DNA from: a virus
IMG/VR virus record: IMGVR_UViG_3300030116_004830
Coordinates: 1-64,000 of that record
DNA: 64,000 nt
Strand: one strand, 5' to 3'
Each line of letters opens with the position of its first letter. The first letter of the stretch is position 1. The notes under the pieces are model-generated. The model made no database searches. It was not told the origin of the DNA and saw only the letters and a program-made list of their open reading frames with translations. Positions 23,565 through 35,000 of the stretch are shown piece by piece. Made by a program: the position numbers and the translations under genes.

Positions 23565-25658
23565 TCACCCAATGACTTGCCAGTTATCTGCGGCCCAACA
23601 AAGATATGTTTTAGCAGTATCATCCTCAATATTTTCAGCCGCATAAGAACCCGCCCCATTGAATCTAGTATTTGTTGTATCTGCTGATACAATTTTTCCA
23701 GTAAGCGTCCCACCTGAATTATTGATAATAGTAAATTGAACTCCTACATCTGTTGCTCCTACATCGGGTAAAGTAACGATAGAAGAAGAATTGTTCATTA
23801 TGATAACTGTTCCTGAATCAGCAATTGCAGGAGAATAAGTAGCGGCTCCAACCACTGCAACTGCGGCTCTTGAAAATGCTCCTGCGTAAACAGTAGCGTT
23901 AGTAGAAGTAGGATAACCTATTCTAGATAATACAGTAGAAACTGTATCGTCATCATCGTTAATGAATGATAATCCCATTTTTAATTCTCCACCCTTATCA
24001 GTGGTAGTATGGTCTTCTGTTGCATAAGCGGCTATAAACGCAGATGCTTCAGTAATACTGCTTGGGACATTACCATCAGTAGAATCAAAACCTATACCTC
24101 CTAATATATCACCCTCAGAAGTGCTAGAATCTTCTCTAACGATTTGAATACCATCAAAAGCATCCCCACCTGTTACATTTACTTGAAAGATATTAGAAGG
24201 GGCATTAGTGTTTATTCCTACTCTATCAGTTCCAGCATCTACTTGAAATAAATTATCTATATTGTCGCCATCTACTCTAAAATTAATATCTTGATTGGAG
24301 GCGTTTATTGCTACTTGGCTAGTTTCTAATTGTATATTGTTCATATAACTTGAACCATTTCTTGTTCTTAATAGCAACCTACCCTTTTCTGAACCATTAG
24401 CAACAGCATGAGCATCAGCAAAGATATGTGCATATTCAAAATCATTACCTGCATCATCTTGACCTACAAATCTAATTGTGCCTATATCATCACTATCTAC
24501 ACCAACTCCGCTTCCTCCGCTTCCTTGACTTCGATAAAGTTGTAATTCGGGAGCCTCATCTGAACTTGCTTGAGTAGATTCAATAGTAACTAAAGGCCCT
24601 GCCGTTGCTCCCTTAACATGTAATACTGGAGCAACCGCAGTATCAGTTCCACCAGTAGTTGAATCACTTTCAACCTTTAGAGTTGTAGCGTTTACGGCTG
24701 AAGCATGGTCATTTTTAATATATACTACATTTCTTGTTGAAGTAGAACTTGAATCAGAAATAATGTTCAGCGCTGAACCTGTGGTTAATCCATCCGCAGT
24801 AATATCAATTACTTTAGCAGTAGTAATTCCATCAGCAGTAATATCGAAAGCATCGGTAGTGGTAGCCGCAGAAGTAAGAGTTAGTAAACTTCCATCAAAA
24901 GTTAGGTTGGCTTCTCCATTAATTCCACCTGCACCATCAGCAGTTGTTACTCGATTATTACCATCGTTTGCTAAAGATGCCCCACCTGCTAATGCTACAA
25001 TACTAGAAACGGTTACTGATTTAATTACATCAGAACTTCCAGTATCTTGAATTAGAACTTTATCATCAGTAGCAACACTAGCGGTTCCAATACCAGTAAT
25101 GAATAATCCACTTGATGTTCCCGAAATAGAACCTGCTTCCGTATAAGTATTAGAATTCTCATAACCAATTGATAACTTATTTTCTGTTTTACTAGTAGTA
25201 AATGTTTGAAAAGCAACAGTTGAATGAGTATCAGTAGATTGAACTTTAATTAGAGAAATAGGAGTTAGAGTAACCGTTAGGTCAGGAACTACACCATCAC
25301 TTGTTCCTGCAACTATATTGATTGTCCCTGTTCCGTCACCATCATCAGCAAAGGCTACCCAATGATACAAAGCGCCCGAAGAAGGTTTGTTAATCGTAGT
25401 AGCAGAAAGAGCATCAACCGCAATATATTGTCCGTTTGAGAACCCCTTACCTGCCGTTAATGCTACTTGGATATTTGCTCCACTAGTTGTAAATGTATGA
25501 GCAAATCCTAATGTTGCTCCATCCTTTAAAGCATAATTGCCTTGAGTCATTGAATGTAATCCTTTGAATAATCCAGAATGAGGAGAATCTATTTTGTCTA
25601 TCAATTGACTCGTAGGTGTTGCCGATAAACTACTGAGTATTCCGCTATTTGCTACCAT
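23565..25658 (-). CDS. Tail fibre protein with beta-repeat region, 697 aa
   Basis: The protein starts after GGAGGTAGAATAAG. The N-terminus (TPTSQLIDKIDSPHSGLFKG) is followed by long Thr/Ser/Asp-rich repeats such as DAFDITADGITTAKVIDITA and GLTTGSALNIISDSSSTSTR, typical of beta-helical fibre shafts. The final 100 residues (VVIMNNSSS-like segment, then LCWAADNWQVIG) look like the C-terminal domain of phage fibres that ends in a Trp-containing strand. It should form trimeric host-contact fibres. Confidence 0.7.
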   Translation of the reverse strand: MVANSGILSSLSATPTSQLIDKIDSPHSGLFKGLHSMTQGNYALKDGATLGFAHTFTTSGANIQVALTAGKGFSNGQYIAVDALSATTINKPSSGALYHWVAFADDGDGTGTINIVAGTSDGVVPDLTVTLTPISLIKVQSTDTHSTVAFQTFTTSKTENKLSIGYENSNTYTEAGSISGTSSGLFITGIGTASVATDDKVLIQDTGSSDVIKSVTVSSIVALAGGASLANDGNNRVTTADGAGGINGEANLTFDGSLLTLTSAATTTDAFDITADGITTAKVIDITADGLTTGSALNIISDSSSTSTRNVVYIKNDHASAVNATTLKVESDSTTGGTDTAVAPVLHVKGATAGPLVTIESTQASSDEAPELQLYRSQGSGGSGVGVDSDDIGTIRFVGQDDAGNDFEYAHIFADAHAVANGSEKGRLLLRTRNGSSYMNNIQLETSQVAINASNQDINFRVDGDNIDNLFQVDAGTDRVGINTNAPSNIFQVNVTGGDAFDGIQIVREDSSTSEGDILGGIGFDSTDGNVPSSITEASAFIAAYATEDHTTTDKGGELKMGLSFINDDDDTVSTVLSRIGYPTSTNATVYAGAFSRAAVAVVGAATYSPAIADSGTVIIMNNSSSIVTLPDVGATDVGVQFTIINNSGGTLTGKIVSADTTNTRFNGAGSYAAENIEDDTAKTYLCWAADNWQVIG

Positions 25659-25659
25659 C

Positions 25660-26085
25660 TTATTCTACCTCCAATGTGTATATCACTTCGATTGTGTCTG
25701 TTGTTGAAAAGTTTCCTATTGCGTCAAAGTTAATTCTAGAAAGCATAATATTTTCCTTTTCCGAAGCCCCTGTAGCATCGAAGGAAGCACTTTCAATTTC
25801 AGCCATTTCTGCATCAGTAGCAACATCACCAAAGAACCCTACTTCTCTAATTGTATATCCTTGAAGTTCAGTTCCAGTAAATGAGCCTCTAAATTCTACT
25901 ACCTTATCGTCCGAAGAACTAGAAGTAGTTGAAGAATCTGTAGATGCAGGTAATGGAACATCGAGAGTTGTAGAAGTAGGATTAGTTCCACCTCCACCTG
26001 TTCCAAGTTTTACTTTTCCTGATGTAGCACCAAAAAATTCTCTTAAGAATAGCGCCATTTTCTTCTTTGTTGTATCCGTTATCAT
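25660..26085 (-). CDS. Tail fibre attachment/collar-like protein, 141 aa
   Basis: The protein shows the pattern LGTGGGGTNPTSTTLDVPLP followed later by GYTIREVGFFGDV; a G-x-G loop plus an IRE-hydrophobic-G-[LF]-[FD] motif is characteristic of N-terminal domains that anchor phage tail fibres to the baseplate. GAGGAGG precedes the ATG, which overlaps the stop of the giant tail protein. It probably links the fibre at 23565 to the tail tip. Confidence 0.6.
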   Translation of the reverse strand: MITDTTKKKMALFLREFFGATSGKVKLGTGGGGTNPTSTTLDVPLPASTDSSTTSSSSDDKVVEFRGSFTGTELQGYTIREVGFFGDVATDAEMAEIESASFDATGASEKENIMLSRINFDAIGNFSTTDTIEVIYTLEVE

Positions 26086-29000
26086 GTTAAATCCTCCTCT
26101 CTAATTATCTCTGTTACTGTTTCTTGTGGTCCCATAGTTGTCCCGAAATCTAATTTTCTTGAAGTTAATGTTTGGAATCCTAGTGTGAAAGCATTGGTAT
26201 CCGCTAAACCTATCCTTCTGATGACTAAACTTAATTCTTTCAGTTTAACGGAGTCAAAGAAATCTAAAGGAGCAGTAGTAGAAGTAAACTGACTTCCTCT
26301 AATCGAGGCCGAATTTGATTTATTCAGCATCGACAATTCTGCAAATCTATTTGCTAAATCTTTACGATATGTTCCTACTTCTAATTCTATTAGTCCCTTC
26401 AATTCTCTTCTAATTTCATAGACCTTGTAGGTATCTTTGGGAACTCCCTCAGATGGGAAATCAAGAGTAACAATGTCTCCCGCCTTTACAAATTCAATTC
26501 CAGTAATCGACATTCTTACAGTAAATCTATCATCACCCTCGGAGTGAGCCTTGAGTAATCCTTTCGCACGATTATCTACATCATCTTGTGAAACAAGTTC
26601 CATGTTTACCTCTTCTAAGGTTTTCTTACCAAACTTGTCGATACTCTTGCGGTTTCTCTTAATTGATTTTATTCCGTTACCATATACAATAATTTCATTG
26701 TAAAGGTCAAAGGTAGATTTATTTCTAGTTACGCTAATTATCTTCAAATCATTATTTTCATATGAAAGAGTAACATCTCTAAAGTCCAAATCATTACTTT
26801 GTTTAATTAAAGATACTCCCTTTTCATCTACTCTAATCTCTTTTTCTTTGTATTTAGCGGCGAAATTAGTAGCATTGAACAAGTCAACTCCTTGGAAATT
26901 AGGAGAAATATAGTAGGGATATTCTCTATTATCTGAAATATCATACGATATACCTTCATCAGATAATACATTATTGACTATGTTTTCTACCTCTTCTCCT
27001 ATCACTAATGTAGAACCTATTCTAGCAGAAGTCACATCTTCTATGTTAACTGGAACATTACTCTTAATGGTAAATATTTCACCAAAAGAAACTAATCCTA
27101 ATAGCGGTTGCTCGATTTTACCTATTGATAATTTACATAATGGAGTTTCATCATAGTAATTGGTATTGACTCCCATAGATATTTTTTGTTTATTTACTCC
27201 ATCTGTAAGAAGCATGTTGTATGCCTCTCCATTCTTGAATGTGTTACGATTACCACTTGGGTTAAACAAGTGAGAATAATTCCTTAGAACTGTATATGTA
27301 TTATTGTAGACATAACCTGTTCCACTGTGATTAGTTCCTCTATATTGCCCTGCTATAGTTAAACTGCTTGTGCTTTCTATGGACTTAACGAAATAATTAC
27401 CATGTAATAATCTAATTACATCTCCTTCTTGTATTACACTAGAAGTAAACAAACTACTACTAGTGACTGTTGACGATTTATCATTTACTGCAACAGTGCC
27501 TATTTCTTTGAATTTTGAATGCCTAGCATCCATATCTACGGCTAAATACATAGACATTGGAGGTTCATTATCACCGATTGTCCCATCATAATTACTCAAT
27601 ATTTGTTCTTCATCAGGACCAGTAAAGTTATTGCTAGAATTAATATTAGTAAGGCTAGGAACATAACCATACATAGAATCGGATTGAGGCATTTTAGTAG
27701 TGGAACCTGATAGTTTTCCGATGGATATTTCATTAGGAGAATTAGGCCATAGACAAGTTTCAGCAGGGCGCATCACTCTATAGTTATTGAAGAACTGAAC
27801 CTCCCCACTCTTATTGTGAGGGATATTATCTATTAATAATTCATGAGCCACTTCCTTTCCTGTTGCGTTTCTTCGATGTTCATGGACATAGATAATATGG
27901 TCAGGGTCTACCATACAATCATCTAAACCAGTTGAGCCTCCTCCTGAGCCTCTAAATCCTAAAGTATTACTTTGAGTTGCCGCAGTAGGGGTATTACTAA
28001 GAGTAAATTGACTCGCTGAATCTACAGAATTAATAACGAAACTGGCTATTCCATGCCCCTTAACTAGCATTCCTGCTCTCAGTAATTGCCTAATATCTTC
28101 ATCTCCTGTATATGTTACTACCCCATTAGAATTAGAATAGGCACAATTAGACAAAAAGAAATCTTCTTCAATAACTCTAATTTTAGTAGAGCGCTCACCA
28201 TCAGTCCCAAAAAGAGGAGAAATATAAGCGGCAGGAATATCATAGGCTTCATCAGCAAGAACTGAACCATAGGTGTTTACGGTTAATTCTCCACTAAAGG
28301 GAGCAAAATTCCTTCTAGATGTTTTCTTTCCTTCTTCAGTTCCAAAATTAGCGACTAAATACATTCCAGTTAAATCTACGAAATTAAGCCAAGAATTTTT
28401 ATCATTATGGTTGAAGTTCCTGTCCGAACTTGAATCATTAGGAGAAGGGGAACTTAGTATTCTTAATACTCCTAAATCCTTATTTGTATTAGATACGTTA
28501 TCTCTAGATTGTTGATTTATGGAACGGAAGGTGAATACCCCTTCTTGTCTTTCGTTTGCATCAATATCGCCACCAGTAGTATTCAATGTTGATTTACAAA
28601 TTCCTCCTAAAAATAATTCAGGATGAAAAACACCAAAAACTCCGTTAGCAATATATCCCGTTCCTTGCCCGACATAACTAAATTGATTAGCGTTTTGAGT
28701 TAAATCTGAATTAAAATTAGCAAACCCTGATTTCCAATTACCTAGTGTAGTTAAGAAGTTAAATTCATTGCTTTTCTCATTAAAATAAGATGCAGTATCT
28801 ATATTACCTGCACCATCACCATAAATGGCTTCTGACTTATTGGCATCACTAGTAGCAGGTGCAGATAATCTAGGCCTTGAATGACCGAAATTTTTAGTTA
28901 TTCCTTGTTGTAAATTTCTAATCAATGTTCTTGCGCCCACTGGTAAATTAGTCGGCAAAGAATCTTCAACAGTATATCCCGCTAAACTAATAACGGAACA

Positions 29001-32000
29001 TCCAGCATACGGATTTCCTCCGTGTTGTATGAATTCTAATACGTTAGACGGATGACTGTATTCTGTATCTATGGTATTATCTACGTTGTAATGCAGTTCA
29101 TCGTTATTATTCAACGCCACTGCGTTTCTTGAAAACAAGGTAATTTGAGTAGCAGTAACGGCTTTGACTTTTCCTACGGGGTTATTAGAGGGGTCATAAA
29201 CAACTGAATTAACAGGGAATTTAGAAACGGCATCAGAACTTCCACCTGAACCATCATCTACTGTTATTGTAAATTGATTTTCTGAACTAAAATTACTTTC
29301 ATTAACTACTACACCACTATTCGCAGGAGTCATTGACCTATTTACTAAATATCTTTTATCTTGCATACTATTAATCGTTAGACCAGTAGAAATTTTACTA
29401 GCAGAAGTAGCGTAAAAGGTTCTAAATGCAGGAGGTAAGGCAATTATTGGATTATAGGCTATTTGCGAACTAGAAGGTAAATTAAAGGCGTAGGTAGTAT
29501 CTCCTCCCGTTGGGTCAGTAGCATTACTAACAGGGTCAATTATTGCGTGGGGACCCATCGCTTGAATGAAGTTTCTAGTGAAACTTCTAAGGAATTTTGG
29601 TGATGGGTCATCAGATGAAGGCTCACTAATATTAGCATCTATGTTGGTATCATCGGGTCCTGCATCTGTTTTTTCATAAGCGGCATTGTGAATTGCTAAT
29701 CCTATTGGTCCGTTTGATGGCCTATTAGGACCATGTGAAGTATGGTTGCTCCCTTCTTCCACTACTCCGTAAGGAATTTGGTAAAACAGATATGGTAATA
29801 CCCCATTAACGGGATGTCTAGTATGAGGAATTAAATCATAAGTAGTATCCTGACTGGCCGCCTCATGATAAGAGGCGTTCCACATCTGTTGAAGCATATG
29901 AGTTTCAGCCTTCTCTGTAGGAGCAGTAAAGGTATTCTTTCCTCCTTTGCCTTTAGTTCGGAATCTAAAGAAAGAATCCCAATAATCTTGTTCGGCTAAG
30001 GTAGAAGTTCCATCGCTTACAACGTAAAGATAACCATGATATAATCCTGCACTACCATCTGATTTTATTATTTTACGACTAGCCCCTTCAAGTTCTATGT
30101 GATGTTCAAAAGTTAAATTTACATTATTAGCAGAAGAACCAGTAAAATTAGCACTAATTACAAACTCAGTAACATCTGTTCCTTCTGTTCCTGTAGTAAT
30201 AGAAACAACAGAAGCGTTATCAGGAAATCCTGATATTGTCCCAGTTGGTCTTACTTCCATCCCAATTCTTACATTCGCAGAAGCATCACATGTAATACTA
30301 GCAGAGCCATTCGTAATATCACAAGTGTTATCAGTAACCGCATCAGCAGTTCTTTTTACCTTTCCGAGATAATGCCCTGTGCATGTAAATATTTGGTCGC
30401 CAGTTTGCAGTAAAGCACTAGGATTATTATCTAAATTAATGATAGTATCACCATCTCCATAAAAAGCACTTAAGAAGTTAGCATCACTTCCCGTTGTTCT
30501 CAAAGGTAATCTTTTGAGAGCCTGATACCTACTGTATTCAAAATTAGGAGTAGTCATTTTTGTTATATCAGAAGGTAATCTTTCAGGGTCTATTAGATTG
30601 AAATGCCAGTCGTAAGTGCAATCAATTAATCTCATCAACCCAAATCTTTTCATTTCAGATGGAGCAATAGAGGCACTACTAATAGGAATAGTAGTATAAT
30701 TATCATCAGTTTCTTCTTCATCTTGTAAAGTTCCTTCATAATGTGCATGAGGTGTATTACTATTTGAAAACGAACTCTTAGATTTTAACAACAAACTGTA
30801 ATCGGAAAAACTTCTACTAATTGCTGTTTCGCTACTAGAATCGTAATTAACAACGCCTGAATATCCAATATGGTGTTTTCTCGACATAGAATCGGGATAC
30901 ATATCGGCGGAAGAAAAGATAAACCATCTTAGTGCTTTAGGGTCAGGCAATTCCCAATGGTCCTTTGCCCTAGTGATTCCATCAAATTTAGGACCAATCC
31001 AAGGCGGATGTAAAACGGTTATTTCCTCATAACCCGTAGTGGTCTTTGCTGAACCTCCAACGAATCCTACACCTGCGGTTCCTATCTTAGTAAAGGGAGG
31101 CTTCGTAGTATCCATTGTAAATTTACCTGCAACATCAGCGCTTAATGCAGATAATTTAAATGTTCTATTATTGTTTTTATCATTTTGTCCACCTATCTTA
31201 ACCCATTGACTACCTAAACTCTCTGTAATAGTATCACTGCTTCCTGCATTAGGCTCAATATAAGATGCCGCACTACCTCCTGCATAAGTAATATCATAAT
31301 CAAAATCGTCAGAGTCGGAGGCTAAGGCTTTCCATTTTCTATATTTTAAAACCGTATGAGGAACAGTGCTATTTTCAGGAGCATCCAAATCTTCTTGCCA
31401 GTCCCCTCCTCTGTGATTATCATGTAATCTAGCCATATATCTAGGATAAATACCTACACGATATTGGGTGTGGTCAGGAGTTACAATAGCAGTTCCATGC
31501 TTATCGAAGTCAGCAAAGTTACTACCCATAACAGGTCTAAAGTCCCTAGATTCAGGAGAAAGATATTCCAAGAAGAAATTTGGTTTTCTAATACCATTAG
31601 TTAACTCAACAGAATCATTGGTATAAGGTTCTAATAAAGTATCAGATGCGCTATCATAAGCCATTCTTGTTATACCCCAAGCAAAATCATTATTGTGATA
31701 ACCATAAGGAAATTTCATTAATTTATTTTTACCATATTTAGCATCAGATATTCTGTATGCAGTAGCATAACCATTCACTCTACCTTTTTCAAAAGAATAA
31801 GTGGTTTTGGGTTTTCCGTCCTTTAATCTCCTACTAACATATGAAAGGTATTTACCCTTCTGCAAACCAAAGTATCTCCATTTGGTATTACCGTATCTAT
31901 CAATTAAATCAGACATTATAGTTAAGGCTGTAGAATGTGGTTGGTATGCTCCTGCGCTACTTTCTGCTACACTGCCATCAGTAACATAATGGAATAAACC

Positions 32001-35000
32001 TGAAGCCCACTTGATAGGTTTACAATTACCATCTGCTTCATTAGGACTAGACAATATAGGATTGGTTAGAGTTAAAACTCCTCCTTGACTTAATCCCTGT
32101 GTATTTAGGAAGTATAGACCTTGAGTAAAATAGTCGGTTAAAACCGTTATTCTAACTGTTTGGCCACTACTATCATTTGAAAATGAACCAAGACCAGAGG
32201 CAGGAATTTTACCACTAGGATGTTTTCTAGTGAATAATATAACTTCGGTATCGTCTTCAAATACATGGCCGATAGAAAACACTCCTAAGTTATCATACAT
32301 TGAATGAGAAACTAGACCTTCAATTTTAATTCGCATACCTGCTTCTAAACTTTGTAAAAAGGCTTGTGCAGTAGCATCACTACTTTTTATTACTGCGGCA
32401 TTAAATTCTGTAGAAGCAAATGTTGTAGCGCTTGCATAATTACTAAAGTGTATTCCTGTTCCTGAAAAATATTGAGCAGGAGAAGCATCACCATAATATT
32501 TCATAATCTTTTCAGTAGCAGTTATAGTTTTGAAAAGGGGTCTATCTAGAGTAAAGGCTACTCTATCATTTAAAATTCCATCACTAGACCCTAAACTAAT
32601 ATCTATAATTTTACCAAACAGTTCTCCGTTTTCATCAAAGATATAATCTCCCTGCTTTAATTCTTCCATCCAACTAGCCTGTGCTATTTGGAATACTCCA
32701 TTATATCCGTTTATTTCAGAACTAGTAAATGCCCCTACTTGTAATAGATATTTATCTCTAGAATCTATCGGGTTATCATCTATTCTAGCGAATACTGCGG
32801 GACAAATTGGAGCCATTTCTATGATAGTTTCTCGTTCATTAGATGATAAATTAATTACATCATATTCTGTTAATGAATTTACAGTGTGAAAATTGACGTA
32901 ATTGATTCCATATTTATTGGTAATTTCATCTGCTAAATTACAATAAAAGGGATAATCGTAATCTACACCATCAGGACTGTTAATGCTATATCCTTTAGCC
33001 AATGGATGAGAACTACTAGAGGTTCCCACTAAGTCAGTTCCATCTTTAAATGGAGCATAATCATCAGTTAGTGTTAATGATTTTCCACCAGTAAATATTA
33101 TGCCTTTATCTTTAGTTCCTAATAACGAATTAACCCTTGTAGAATTAAAAGGATTAGCGGAAAGAGATTTGGCTAAACTAACGGTATTACCTTTGATATA
33201 TTGTCTATAGATGTTAGCGGTAGATGTATCAGCCAAATCTTGTGAATTAGGAAATATTTCACTAGGAGTTTGATAAAAACTACCCATTAGAGTTTCGCCA
33301 TCTTTCAATCTTGTAGGAATACCTTCTTCAAACAAAATCACGGCAGGGGTAAAATCACCATCACTATCAACATCAGTGATTTTATGCACTCTACCTAAAA
33401 ATACACCTTGAGTAGTGTATATCAAATCACCCTGTTGTATAGTTAATGTTGTGCCTTGGGTAGTAGTAGATGAAGAGATTTGATTAACTTGAATTTCAGT
33501 TGTTCCAACAGGATAAGTTCCATCATCAGTAAAGGTTGTGCCGTGAGTAGTATGGTTATGAGTAGTAAGTTCGACTTGACCAAATGCCGCCATTCTTTCT
33601 ACTGGACCGACAGTAGAGTAAACAATGTCTTCTGTAAATTTAAAATCTTTATTTACAATAGGCCCTAACAAATCAGAAACAGTATTTCTACCTCTAATTT
33701 TTAATTTAAACATTCCATCTTCTATTACCTGCTCTACACTTTCAACAGTCCCTTTGAAAACGGTTCTTTCAATATCAATGGTTCCTGAGAAATAATCTAG
33801 ATAACTTAGAACTCCTCTTGCATAAAAGTTGGTAGAAGAATCAGACCTATTCAAATCATAACGATAAGCAGAACCGCCGCCATCTAATCCTGAATTTATG
33901 GAATAACCGTAAAGGGAAACATTTGAAATTTTATCTAAGTAAGGAGTAACATCTGTTCGATTGAAATTTTCTAAAAATCTTTCATCCTTAAGATGAGTTT
34001 GTAGTTTCAAGAAACTATTGTGCTTGTCTCCATATTCTACTTTAATACGATGACCTGTAACTGGGCCTCCCTTTAGGACCAAGTGAATATCATTATTTCT
34101 TGAGTGGGATGCCTTTTCTAATTCTATTTCTCCTACATTTAAGGTAGGTCTAGTGTTAGCCCCTGCCCCTGTAATACTATCATTTGTAGGATTAAGAGTT
34201 TCAATTAAGGTTTCATAATCTCTAACATTTCTATTCCAATTATTATCAGCAACGGAATGATTACCTGATAAAATATAATTAGTAATTTTAGAATCAATTG
34301 GAATATTTGTAAGTAAATTGTCTGCTAAGAACGAATATTTTCTTCTAAATGCTTTTGCGCTAAAAGAAGGAACGGTAGTCATAGCAGTAACGCTAGTTAG
34401 AACGTATTCTGTATCCGTAGCCTTTCTCCAACTACGAACTCCCATTGCTTGAGTAGTCCCATTATTAGTTCCTGATGCTTTATTATCAATCTTATCAATA
34501 TTAAAATGATAAAGAGTTCCATCTATGTTTGTAGTAATGGTATCATTAAGCGGGTCATATCTACTACCTGTAGAGGTGCTACTATTAGGAATAACAGAAG
34601 ATAAAAGAAATTTCATATCTTTTTGATTACCTAAATTATTAGCCTGTATTGTATCTACTCCTGTTATAGGCACTGAATACTCTACATCAGCAATTGGAAA
34701 TGTTCTTTCTTTACCTACTGTTTCACTTTCAATAATATGGTTAATTAGAATTGAATCTCCTTCTTTTATTTTCTTAGCAAGAATCTTTTGAGTATCAGCA
34801 AATACAATATCTACATAACCACCAGTAGAAGTTACTGATTCATATTCTATCATCTCCATAGCATTAGGAATAATTGTATTTGTAAGTGGAGAATCACAAT
34901 AATGCATGTATCGTGAATAACCCGTTGTAGTAGAATAAAGAGCATCATCTGTTGTTCTGTTAGCCATTCTAAAAGAATCCTTAAATTCGTTATTTGAATC